Origin: Sphaerochaeta sp. UBA5849
Lineage (GTDB): Bacteria > Spirochaetota > Spirochaetia > Sphaerochaetales > Sphaerochaetaceae
Reading direction: 5' to 3'
NCBI GenBank assembly: GCA_002432715.1
Contig: DJGJ01000022.1
Span: 1-42,896 of the forward strand
Length of the DNA: 42,896 nucleotides
Part shown: positions 33,276 to 40,958 of the stretch, in pieces
How the letters are laid out: each line of letters begins with the position of its first letter
Numbering within the stretch: position 1 is the stretch's first letter
The notes under the pieces: generated by a model
The model's database searches: none
What the model saw: the letters and a program-made list of their open reading frames with translations, nothing else
What the model was told of the DNA's origin: nothing
Position numbers and translations under genes: made by a program

Positions 33276-34612
33276 ACGGTTCGCTCCCGTGTCGGGGTTT
33301 CTTCAATCTGGTAGCGCTGCAAAAACGAGTAGTAGGAGGACAGTGCTGGACTGTCATCAACGGGTGGCTCTTGCGGGGAAGGCAGCTGCTGTTGGGGCGG
33401 TGCGACTTCCTTGGGACCGAGTGTGAGCTGGTCGAAGCTTGTTCTTGCTGCTAAAAGCTTGGCATATTCGCGAATGCTCTCTTGATGCTCCTCGTAGATT
33501 TTTTCGGCTCCCTTGCTCATTGAGGCAAGTGCGAGCGTGCTGGTTGCATCCAGCTTGTACTCTTCACCAAGCTTTCCATGGATCCTGGTATAGGAAAGGT
33601 CCGGTATCTGCCGGGCGATGTGGTCGACGACCTGCATCTGTGCTGTAGCATAGATTTTCTGGATGGGGGCTCCCTTTGCAGGGTCGATCCAGCCTATCAC
33701 GCCGGTACCTGCACCGCTGACGGTAAAGGTGAAATCACTGCTGGCTGTGGATAAGGAGAGGATGTGAAACTTTTTGGCATTCGGGTAGAGACGCTTGGCC
33801 TCCGTATAGGCGTAGAGGCATGGATTATTCGCCACTACGCCGCCATCGATGAAGGTCTGCATGGTGAGTTCCTGACGGTCGTACAGGTATGCGGGCCTGA
33901 AAAAAGTCGGGGCTGCGCTGGTCGCCCTTGCTGCTTCCCAAAACAGAAAGCCGTGCGAATCGCTTGAGCTCATGACAAAGGGCCTTCCGGTGGAAGCTTC
34001 ATAACACATCACCATGGTCGGTACGACGGCATCCGAGAGCGGGATATCCTTGAACGTCTGCTTTAAAAACCGTTCCAAAGGCTCGCAATCATATTTATCA
34101 ATGAAAATCTGGCTGAAAATCCGTCCTTGGTTTTTAGGGAAAATTTGCTTGCCATGTTTGAGGTACAGGGTTTGGAGGGTGTTGGTATCTACTCCAAACG
34201 GCAGTGTTCCAGAAAGGCTCTCCTTTCCCCGCTGCCTGCGCAGTCGCTGCAAAAAAGTCTGTTCTTCCTGCCGGTAGATATAGGAGATGTACCTGGTGTC
34301 GGCAATCAAATTGGTCCTTTCCACCGGTGCGCTGAGGGCCAGGGCAAGCAAGCCCCCGGTGGAAGTTCCTGCTATCAAATCAAAATGGGCATAGAGCGGT
34401 CGGTTGTCACCCATCTCCTCTAGCAAGGCCGAAAGTTTGGCAAGCAGAACCGAGGGTACAATCCCGCGCATCCCGCCTCCATCGATGGAGAGGATGTAAC
34501 GTTCTTCCTCTTTGTTTTGTAGAGGAGTGCGTTTCAGGAAATCTCGTAATGCCATGCCATAAGAGTGATGAATTTGTGCTGTTGGGTCAAGCGTTTCGAT
34601 ACAGCTGTCCAT
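33272..34612 (-). CDS. Patatin-like phospholipase/acyl hydrolase
   Basis: A 446-residue lipid acyl hydrolase with a Ser-Asp dyad. The oxyanion motif GGGMRG (45-50), nucleophile GTSTG (82-86, Ser84) and DGG (256-258, Asp256 in FIDGGVVANNP) are intact. No signal peptide is seen, so it is probably cytoplasmic or membrane-associated. The C-terminal 130 residues are less conserved and end in a proline-rich tail. Start choice between 34612 and the ATG at 34555 is uncertain; the first has an AGGTAAG sequence upstream. Patatins of this type occur in CBASS, but no cyclase or other defence gene lies nearby. Confidence 0.88.
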   Translation of the reverse strand: MDSCIETLDPTAQIHHSYGMALRDFLKRTPLQNKEEERYILSIDGGGMRGIVPSVLLAKLSALLEEMGDNRPLYAHFDLIAGTSTGGLLALALSAPVERTNLIADTRYISYIYRQEEQTFLQRLRRQRGKESLSGTLPFGVDTNTLQTLYLKHGKQIFPKNQGRIFSQIFIDKYDCEPLERFLKQTFKDIPLSDAVVPTMVMCYEASTGRPFVMSSSDSHGFLFWEAARATSAAPTFFRPAYLYDRQELTMQTFIDGGVVANNPCLYAYTEAKRLYPNAKKFHILSLSTASSDFTFTVSGAGTGVIGWIDPAKGAPIQKIYATAQMQVVDHIARQIPDLSYTRIHGKLGEEYKLDATSTLALASMSKGAEKIYEEHQESIREYAKLLAARTSFDQLTLGPKEVAPPQQQLPSPQEPPVDDSPALSSYYSFLQRYQIEETPTRERTV

Positions 34613-34731
34613 TACTTACCTATACTATACGATATAACCAGTCCTAATACGGAATAATATAGAGGGATATAAAAAATATGGCGGTGCAGGGACTCTATGC
34701 ATGAACGTTGCCTTTTCGGTACACTGCGTTC

Positions 34732-35706
34732 ATGAATATGGTGATGGAAAAACAGGTGATGGGCGCGTACCGGCCCTGTACTCTCTGCCCGATTAGGTGC
34801 AAGGTCGATAGACTTGCAAAACAGAAGGGAAGATGCAGCCAGACATCCGACGTGAGGGTGGCTTGGGCAGGGCTGCACAAAGGCGAGGAACCCCCCATCA
34901 CCGGAGAGAAGGGGTCCGGCATGATTTTCTTCAGCGGTTGCCCCCTCATGTGTGCCTACTGCCAGAATCATCAGATTTCCACTGCAGCACAGCCCATAGG
35001 CATTGAGTTGAGCATTGAGGAGCTGGCTGTCATCATGCTGGAGCTGCAGGGGATGGGAGCGACCAACCTCAACATGGTAACCGGTACTCATTTCATCCCT
35101 TCAATCATCGAGGCACTGCGCCTTGCCCGTTCAAAGGGCTTGGAGCTGGATGTCGTATGGAACAGTTCAGGGTTCGAGTCGATTGAGGGTTTGGCCCTGA
35201 TCGATCCCTATGTCGATGTGTATCTGATCGATGTGAAAACCCTGGATCCTGATGTTGGTGCAACCTTCTGCGGTTTGAGACGTTATGCCGATGATATTCT
35301 GCCGGTCATGGAATTTCTCAAGCAAAGGCATCCTGCCACCTATGTGGATGAGAAGGGCAACCTCAAAGGCTTGTTGGTTCGGCATTTGGTCTTTCCAACA
35401 GCCATACAGGCCAGCTTTACCGTCCTTGAGTACTTTGCCCGGGAGTTGAAGGAGTGTGCCTATCTCTCCTTGATGGTGCAGTTTGAGCCTCCCCTGGGAA
35501 ATGCATCATTCCCCCCTATCAGTGAAGAAGAGTATGATGCTCTGCTCTCGGCACTTGAGAATTTGGGAATCGAGGAAGGCTTTGTACAGGAGTTGGGGGA
35601 GAATGTCTCCTGGATACCTGATTTTACCCAGGAGAATCCTTTCCCGCAGGATTTTGCATCACCCCTGCCGTATTTCTTGTCGCTTAAGCGTTCTCGTCAC
35701 CAATAA
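34732..35706 (+). CDS. PflX-like radical SAM protein (COG1313-type)
   Basis: A radical SAM iron-sulfur protein of 324 residues related to pyruvate formate-lyase activases. The SAM cluster motif is CPLMCAYCQN (Cys70, Cys74, Cys77). An N-terminal four-cysteine cluster, CTLCPIRC (Cys16, Cys19, Cys23) plus Cys35, matches the PflX group, as does GLHKGEEPPITGEKGSG. Substrate and partner are not known for the group. The open frame starts at a TTG at 34708; the ATG at 34732 is the first good start. No glycyl radical enzyme gene is adjacent. The 3' end overlaps the convergent UMP kinase by 23 bases. Confidence 0.88.
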   Translation: MNMVMEKQVMGAYRPCTLCPIRCKVDRLAKQKGRCSQTSDVRVAWAGLHKGEEPPITGEKGSGMIFFSGCPLMCAYCQNHQISTAAQPIGIELSIEELAVIMLELQGMGATNLNMVTGTHFIPSIIEALRLARSKGLELDVVWNSSGFESIEGLALIDPYVDVYLIDVKTLDPDVGATFCGLRRYADDILPVMEFLKQRHPATYVDEKGNLKGLLVRHLVFPTAIQASFTVLEYFARELKECAYLSLMVQFEPPLGNASFPPISEEEYDALLSALENLGIEEGFVQELGENVSWIPDFTQENPFPQDFASPLPYFLSLKRSRHQ

Positions 35707-36385
35707 CCGTACCCAGGAACGGCCTTCCATAGAGAATGTCCATGGTGTTCCGGATGTTCCTTCCGTCGGCGCAGACAACCTTCATGTGCATCTTTTCGGC
35801 ACGCTTGCTGGCAATCGGATCGAAAGGAGTGCTTTTGCCGGGAGTCCATTGATTACCCACCATCGTTCTATAGTCTGCCCAGCTGATCGAATCCAGAGGC
35901 TTTGCATCGGGATTCTTCTTCGGGTCGTCGGTATAGACCTTGGCGATATTGCTGAGGTTGATGATGAGCCTGCCTTCAAAGCGCTCCGCCAGGATGACCG
36001 CATCGTTGTCGGTTGAGAAGCCGGGCTTCCAACCGGCGGCAACCAAAACCTGCCCCCGGAAATTAATATGTCCGGTCGGGTCGGTGATGAGGTTGTCTGT
36101 ACAAAACTCGCTGAGCATCGCTTTGACCAGCTGGCCGTTGATGTGGGTCGCACGGATACCCAGCCAATCGAGCTCTTCGCTGTCGACATCCTCCCGGATT
36201 TCCCTCATCGCTTGCTGATACACCCTTGCCGGGGATCCTCCTCCGCATACCAAGATGATTTTCCTGCTCCTGTCTTCAATCAAGTATGTTCTGAGAGCCT
36301 CATTGAGCTGCCTGAGAAAGGCGGTGTCCACCTTGTCCGGTGCAATGATGGATCCTCCAAGTGAAATGACTGCCAAATTGTTCAT
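35684..36385 (-). CDS. pyrH: UMP kinase, archaeal-type amino acid kinase family
   Basis: A 233-residue kinase making UDP from UMP. GGSIIAP, LVCGGGSPARVYQ, DWLGIRATHINGQLV and STDNDAVILAERF fit the UMP kinase family. The pattern matches the archaeal-like subgroup (also found in some spirochaetes) better than the standard bacterial PyrH, which has DSVMGMLAT-type sequence. A clear GGAGG site lies five bases before the ATG. It has its own promoter and overlaps the PflX-like gene at the 3' end. Confidence 0.88.
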   Translation of the reverse strand: MNNLAVISLGGSIIAPDKVDTAFLRQLNEALRTYLIEDRSRKIILVCGGGSPARVYQQAMREIREDVDSEELDWLGIRATHINGQLVKAMLSEFCTDNLITDPTGHINFRGQVLVAAGWKPGFSTDNDAVILAERFEGRLIINLSNIAKVYTDDPKKNPDAKPLDSISWADYRTMVGNQWTPGKSTPFDPIASKRAEKMHMKVVCADGRNIRNTMDILYGRPFLGTVIGDENA

Positions 36386-36402
36386 TGAATCCTCCGTCCT
36401 GC

Positions 36403-36431
36403 ATCGTACCAGATTTGTGCAACGCTCTCAA
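36403..36431 (-). promoter_or_regulatory. Promoter of the UMP kinase gene
   Basis: On the minus strand TTGAGA (36431-36426, 5/6) and TACGAT (36408-36403, 4/6) are 17 bases apart, followed by GGACGGAGGATTC and the ATG at 36385. Confidence 0.55.
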
Positions 36432-36488
36432 TCATTGGTTGGCGTTTGCCTATCAATTCAGGACCCCAGATCTCGCTTCTCGCATAGC

Positions 36489-36962
36489 CTATTCTGTTGT
36501 TTCGGGCACCTCGAGTATCTCCACCAAGTCCTCCGGTTCAAGCCTGAATGGAGACCCTTTGCCTTCAAAAAAGCAATGGTCGGCGATGAAGTGGATGTGC
36601 AGGTCGGTGTAGACGATTGATCTGCCGGTCTTCTTGTTCACAACCGTCGTATTGATCTTCCCGTACATGCCTTTTCCTCCGAAGGGGGAGGGCAGAAGAC
36701 CTCGTACGGAATCAACCTTCACATCGAACGCATTATCTACAGAGATAAACTCGCCGAGCCCTCCGAGGCCCAATTCCCTGAAATACTCCATGCGTTCGGC
36801 TATTGCCTTGCAGGTTGTCTTCAATCTGCTGACCGTCATGCTGTCGCTGGCAATGATATCGACAAGGTTGCGCGTATCATCACCGAGGAACCCATCCAAG
36901 GTGATGACACCTTTCTTCATCTGCTGCTGAATCTTATCATACTCGGGCGTCTGCTTCATCAT
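36489..36962 (-). CDS. Unknown cytosolic 157-residue protein
   Basis: No family is recognised. The protein has no signal peptide or membrane segment. A helical N-terminal part (EYDKIQQQMKKGVI... and RLKTTCKAIAERMEYFRELG) is followed by a strand-rich part with VDSVRGLLPSPFGGKGMYG and TDLHIHFIADHCFFEGKG, and an acidic C-terminus. The sequence looks well folded and codon use fits its neighbours. It lies ten bases after nqrF on the same strand with AAGGAG before the ATGATG start, so it may be the last gene of the nqr operon. Confidence 0.75.
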   Translation of the reverse strand: MMKQTPEYDKIQQQMKKGVITLDGFLGDDTRNLVDIIASDSMTVSRLKTTCKAIAERMEYFRELGLGGLGEFISVDNAFDVKVDSVRGLLPSPFGGKGMYGKINTTVVNKKTGRSIVYTDLHIHFIADHCFFEGKGSPFRLEPEDLVEILEVPETTE

Positions 36963-36972
36963 CGGCTCCTTG

Positions 36973-38079
36973 TCATGAGAACTTGTCGTAGAAAATGTTC
37001 TCAGGCGCTACGTTCAGCTCGGTGAGAACAGCCATACAGGCGTTGATCATCCCCGGGCTTCCGCACAGGTACGCCTCGCTGTTGGGGCCGTCCTTGACCA
37101 TGCGCCTGACCACATCGGTGATAAGACCGGTTTCTCCCTCCCAATTGTCCTCTGCAGCCGGCTCGCTGAGAGCGGGCACGAACGTGAAGTTCGGCAAACG
37201 TTGCTCCAAGGCATGCATCTCATCAAGGAGAAAGAGGTCCCGCTTTGATCGGGCACCAAAGAAGTACATGGCTTTGCGGTTGATTCCTTTTTGGGCCATA
37301 TCCATCAGAATCGACTTGATAGGAGCCATGCCCGATCCTCCGGCGATGAAGATGATGTTCCGGTCGCTTTCACGCAGATAAAACTCACCATATGGACCGT
37401 TGATGGTCACCTCATCACCTTCCTTGAGGATTGTATGCACGTAGGTGGTGCAAATCCCATTGGGAACCAAGCGAATTTCCAGTTCCACCCTCGTATTGTC
37501 ATCCGGTGGCGATGCAACCGAATATGCACGATACACGCTCTCTTCGGTGTTCTCATACTCAGGAACTTTAAACTGGATGTATTGGCCGGCCAACGGCGTG
37601 ATGGTCTCACCGTCCTTGAGGCGCAGCGTCACCTCCTTGATGTCATGGGTGAGGTCGCGGATGCGTTCGACCCTTGTGATGAACTCCCTGACCGAGAACA
37701 GCTCCTCGGGAATGACGATGGCGACATCCGCCTTCACCTTGAACTGGCAGGAGAGTCTGACCTGCTGTTTTTTCTCATCCTCGCTGATGAAGGGCAGCTC
37801 GGTGGGCAGATACTCTCCGCCTCCTTGGACTACGCGAACCTTGCACAAGCCGCAGGAGCCCCGTCCGCCGCAGGCCGAAGGAATGAACACGCCTTCCTGG
37901 TTCAATGCCTTGAGCAGCGGTTGGCCGCCTTTCACCTCAAGCTCCTTCGTTCCATCATTGATGGAAATCCTGACGATTCCGTAGTTGCCGATGGTGGCAT
38001 CGGCGATGACCATCAAGAGGGCAAGGAACACCGAGATGAGACTGATGACAGCGATGCTTATCAGAAGGGTGATGACCAT
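36973..38079 (-). CDS. nqrF: Na+-translocating NADH:quinone oxidoreductase subunit F
   Basis: A 368-residue flavoprotein, the NADH-oxidising entry point of the Nqr pump. An N-terminal membrane helix (VITLLISIAVISLISVFLAL) is followed by a 2Fe-2S ferredoxin domain with Cys70, Cys76, Cys79 and Cys111, an FAD site RAYSVAS (184-190) and an NAD-binding GGSGMAP (247-253). It is slightly shorter than NqrF of Vibrio (about 408). AAGGAG precedes the ATG. This subunit distinguishes the cluster from Rnf, which lacks NqrF. Confidence 0.95.
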   Translation of the reverse strand: MVITLLISIAVISLISVFLALLMVIADATIGNYGIVRISINDGTKELEVKGGQPLLKALNQEGVFIPSACGGRGSCGLCKVRVVQGGGEYLPTELPFISEDEKKQQVRLSCQFKVKADVAIVIPEELFSVREFITRVERIRDLTHDIKEVTLRLKDGETITPLAGQYIQFKVPEYENTEESVYRAYSVASPPDDNTRVELEIRLVPNGICTTYVHTILKEGDEVTINGPYGEFYLRESDRNIIFIAGGSGMAPIKSILMDMAQKGINRKAMYFFGARSKRDLFLLDEMHALEQRLPNFTFVPALSEPAAEDNWEGETGLITDVVRRMVKDGPNSEAYLCGSPGMINACMAVLTELNVAPENIFYDKFS

Positions 38080-38089
38080 ACGCTTCTCC

Positions 38090-38683
38090 TTATGATACGG
38101 CGATCATGCCGGAGAAGCCCATGAATGCCATGGCCATGAATCCAGCGATTATCAGGGTGATGCCGGGGCCCTCCAAGGCGGGCACAACCTTGGCGTTCTT
38201 CAGCTTCACCCGGATGCCGGCCATTGCGATGATGGCGACAAACCAACCGATGCCGCTTCCAAGTCCGAATACGAAGGATGTAAAGAATGAATACTCTCGA
38301 ATGACCATGAACAAGCTGACACCCAGGATTGCACAGTTGACGGTGATCAGGGGCAGGAAAATGCCCAATGATTGGTACAGCGGCTCGCTGTATCGCTCGA
38401 TGGCCATCTCGGTGAGCTGCACGAAGGCGGCGATGACGATGATGAACACTATGAAGCGAAGGTATTCCAACCCAAAAGGAAGCAGCAGGTACTCATACAC
38501 CAGCCAGTTCAGCGGTGTGGTGGTGGCCATGACGAATATGACGGCGACCCCCAACCCCAACGAGGTCTTCATCTCCTTTGAGACCGAGAGGAACGAACAG
38601 GTGCCCAGATAATTGGTCAACAGGATGTTGCTGGTGAAAATCGAGGCAAAGAATACGGACAGAGGAAGTAGAGCGTCATGCAT
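38090..38683 (-). CDS. nqrE: Na+-translocating NADH:quinone oxidoreductase subunit E
   Basis: A 197-residue integral membrane subunit with about six helices, related to RnfA. FFASIFTSNILLTNYLGTCSF at the start and ITVNCAILGVSLFMV in the middle carry the two conserved cysteines, one in each membrane half, that bind the intramembrane iron or 2Fe-2S centre. The start overlaps the nqrD end by eight bases. Confidence 0.94.
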   Translation of the reverse strand: MHDALLPLSVFFASIFTSNILLTNYLGTCSFLSVSKEMKTSLGLGVAVIFVMATTTPLNWLVYEYLLLPFGLEYLRFIVFIIVIAAFVQLTEMAIERYSEPLYQSLGIFLPLITVNCAILGVSLFMVIREYSFFTSFVFGLGSGIGWFVAIIAMAGIRVKLKNAKVVPALEGPGITLIIAGFMAMAFMGFSGMIAVS

Positions 38684-39287
38684 GGCTGGCCTCCTTCATG
38701 ATTGTTTCGCGAATGATCCAAATCAGGATGGCAAGGACGAAGAACCCTCCCGGGGGCATGATCATGATCGACCAGTTCGTCCACCAACTTCCCAGAATCC
38801 TGTAGCCCCAGAGGCTTCCTGTTCCCAAAAGTTCTCTGACAAAGGCGATGGCAAGCAGCACGTACGCGTACCCCAGACCGGATGCAAGGCCATCGACAAG
38901 AGAGAGCATGGGCTTGTTCTGCAGCGCAAAGGCTTCAACACGGCCCATGACGATGCAGTTTGTGATGATCAGTCCGACATAAGGTCCAAGCTGTTTCCAC
39001 ATCTCCGGATAAAAAGCCTTGAGCACGATGTCGACGATGATGACAAACGTTGCAATGACCATGGTTTCCACCATCATGCGGATTCGTGATGGGATATGGT
39101 TGCGCATCAGTGAAATGGTCCAGCTGGAAAGGGCGGTGGTGAACAGTACGCCCAGCGTCATGACCATGGTGTTCTGCAGCTTGTTTGTTACGGCGAGGGT
39201 GGAGCAGATGCCCAATATCTGGACGAACACCGGATTGTTTTTCCCCAGTGGTTCCAGGAAGGTTTTCCGTACTTTGTTCTTGGCCAT
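38676..39287 (-). CDS. nqrD: Na+-translocating NADH:quinone oxidoreductase subunit D
   Basis: A 203-residue integral membrane subunit related to RnfE, with about six helices. FVQILGICSTLAVTNKL at the start and LIITNCIVMGRVEAFA in the middle carry the conserved cysteines that pair with those of NqrE. The ending FFVLAILIWIIRET is typical. It lies one base from nqrC and overlaps nqrE. Confidence 0.94.
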   Translation of the reverse strand: MAKNKVRKTFLEPLGKNNPVFVQILGICSTLAVTNKLQNTMVMTLGVLFTTALSSWTISLMRNHIPSRIRMMVETMVIATFVIIVDIVLKAFYPEMWKQLGPYVGLIITNCIVMGRVEAFALQNKPMLSLVDGLASGLGYAYVLLAIAFVRELLGTGSLWGYRILGSWWTNWSIMIMPPGGFFVLAILIWIIRETIMKEASHA

Positions 39288-39288
39288 G

Positions 39289-39882
39289 TCACTCTCCTCT
39301 TACGATGCGCTTGGCGGCATCTGCAGCCTGGTTTGCAAGGTTCCTGAAATATTCCGAGGTGCGGGTTGCACCGGTTATTGCATCCACTTCATTGGAGGCT
39401 GTTGCAGTCCCTTCTTCCACCAAGGTAAAAGGTGGCCGCTTGCCTCTGAATTGGTCTGTGAACCAAGGCTCCTCAATGCGGGCTCCCAAACCCGGTGTCT
39501 CATTCTGGCTTACGATGGCGACTCCGGTGAATGTTTGCAGGTCCTCTTCGAACCCGACCATGATGGAGATGGTACCCCACAGCCCCGGTCCTTCAAGCGG
39601 GATTATGAACCGTTTGCCGTCGGAGCCTGAGGTTGTGAAATAGCCGTCGGCTTCCTCAACACGCTTCAGGTAAGCTTCCTCAATGCCGGCCGTAGTGTTC
39701 ACATAGGTGATTCCGGCTGCATCGAGAACGGCTTTCCTGGTAAAGGAAAGTTCATTTGCGTTGGCCCGGTCCTGTGTTGCCAGATGAATGCCTGCTGTCA
39801 ACAGAATGCAGAAAAAGGTAATCAGGAACATAAACAGCAGAGGGTAGATGCGATCTTTGTAAAATGTTTTTTGCACACTCAT
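39289..39882 (-). CDS. nqrC: Na+-translocating NADH:quinone oxidoreductase subunit C
   Basis: A 197-residue subunit with one N-terminal membrane helix and a periplasmic FMN domain. The flavinylation motif is ITGATRTS, with Thr173 as the expected site of covalent FMN; ETPGLGARI is also conserved. It is shorter than NqrC of Vibrio (about 257) and closer to RnfG size. It overlaps nqrB by four bases. An ApbE flavin transferase is needed but is not in the window. Confidence 0.92.
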   Translation of the reverse strand: MSVQKTFYKDRIYPLLFMFLITFFCILLTAGIHLATQDRANANELSFTRKAVLDAAGITYVNTTAGIEEAYLKRVEEADGYFTTSGSDGKRFIIPLEGPGLWGTISIMVGFEEDLQTFTGVAIVSQNETPGLGARIEEPWFTDQFRGKRPPFTLVEEGTATASNEVDAITGATRTSEYFRNLANQAADAAKRIVRGE

Positions 39883-40853
39883 GCAGCACCTCCCTGTGCG
39901 CGTTTCTGCTTCTTCTTTGCTTTTGCACTTTTAAGCATGGTGTCAAGCAGGGGGGCGAACATATTGGCGATGAGAATGGCAAATGTCACGCCCTCGATCC
40001 AAGTGGAGAAGGTGCGTATCAATACGGTCAAAAAGCCGAAGAGTGCTCCGTAGATCCATTTGCCGGTATCGGTCGACTGGGAAGCCGACACCGGGTCGGT
40101 GATCATGAAAAAGGCTGCCAAGAGGAAGCTGCCCGAGAAGAGGGCTGTGAGGGGGGATGAGACCGATGCCAAGCCGTGCTCGGTTGCAATCTGCAGTCCG
40201 CTTGCCCAGAAGATGGTTTGCAGCAGGATGAACGAAATCAGTGAGGAGGCGACTATTTTCCAGTTTGCGGCCTTCTTGTAGACTATGTACAGGCCTCCAA
40301 GAAGTATCAACACCGCACTGGTTTCACCAAAACTGCCGCTGGTAAAGCCCAAAAACAGGTCAAGAAGCGATTCGCTCCCGGTGACAAGCGGGGTTGCAGC
40401 AGAGACACTGTCAGCCTTGCTGAGCCACGATCCCAACCCTGCAGGGAAGAAACCGAGGGAAACGGCATTTCCGACAAAAGCTGCCGTCATGGGAAAGCCG
40501 AAGCTGATGTAGACGAATGCCCGGGCGGTAATGGCGGGATTGAAGATATTCTTTCCAAAGCCTCCGAAGACCATTTTCCCGAAAATGATACCGAAAGCGA
40601 TACCCGTGGCTGCTATCCAAAGGGGTATGGTCGGAGGCAGCGAAAGCGCGAACAGCGTGCAGGATACAAACAGCGACTCGGTCACCTTGAATCCATATCG
40701 CTTGAACATAAGCCATTCGCATGCAAGTCCTGTGGCGGTAACGACTGCAAGGGTGGCGATAAACCGCCAACCAAAAAAATAGAGTGCGGCAACGCAAAGC
40801 GGTGCGAGCCCGTAAAGGACTGTTCGCATAGCCTGTTGTTTCTGAATTTTCAC
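39879..40853 (-). CDS. nqrB: Na+-translocating NADH:quinone oxidoreductase subunit B, short form
   Basis: A 324-residue membrane subunit with about ten helices. FGGFGKNIFNPAITARAF is the NqrB/RnfD core. The flavinylation site reads SAATPL (Thr154), where SGAT is usual. Vibrio NqrB has about 415 residues with an N-terminal cytoplasmic extension that contacts NqrA; that part is missing here, giving RnfD-like length. The GTG start at 40853 follows GGGAGAGG; upstream in-frame codons add only 12 residues. It is the first gene of the cluster and nqrA is not upstream. Confidence 0.88.
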   Translation of the reverse strand: MKIQKQQAMRTVLYGLAPLCVAALYFFGWRFIATLAVVTATGLACEWLMFKRYGFKVTESLFVSCTLFALSLPPTIPLWIAATGIAFGIIFGKMVFGGFGKNIFNPAITARAFVYISFGFPMTAAFVGNAVSLGFFPAGLGSWLSKADSVSAATPLVTGSESLLDLFLGFTSGSFGETSAVLILLGGLYIVYKKAANWKIVASSLISFILLQTIFWASGLQIATEHGLASVSSPLTALFSGSFLLAAFFMITDPVSASQSTDTGKWIYGALFGFLTVLIRTFSTWIEGVTFAILIANMFAPLLDTMLKSAKAKKKQKRAQGGAA

Positions 40854-40877
40854 CTTTCCTCTCCCTCTGTTTGCTGT

Positions 40878-40906
40878 AGTATACGGCAAGTTTTGTAAGA
40901 AGTAAA
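40878..40906 (-). promoter_or_regulatory. Promoter of the nqrBCDEF operon
   Basis: On the minus strand TTTACT (40906-40901, 4/6) and TATACT (40883-40878, 5/6) are 17 bases apart. The predicted start near 40871 is 18 bases from the nqrB GTG. This supports nqrB as the true first gene. Confidence 0.55.
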
Positions 40907-40958
40907 AAAATAAACTCCAGGGAAATATCGCTTCTTGAGTGCTCAGTGTACCAAATTC

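Noticed and set aside
32868..34612. CBASS or other anti-phage system based on the patatin gene
   Set aside because: No CD-NTase, cap genes, TIR, HORMA or other defence gene is nearby. The only partner is a small unknown protein, so defence cannot be claimed.
36973..40853. Rnf complex instead of Nqr
   Set aside because: NqrF with ferredoxin, FAD and NAD domains is present, RnfB and RnfC are absent, and gene order is B-C-D-E-F. The Rnf-like lengths of two subunits are noted as a finding.
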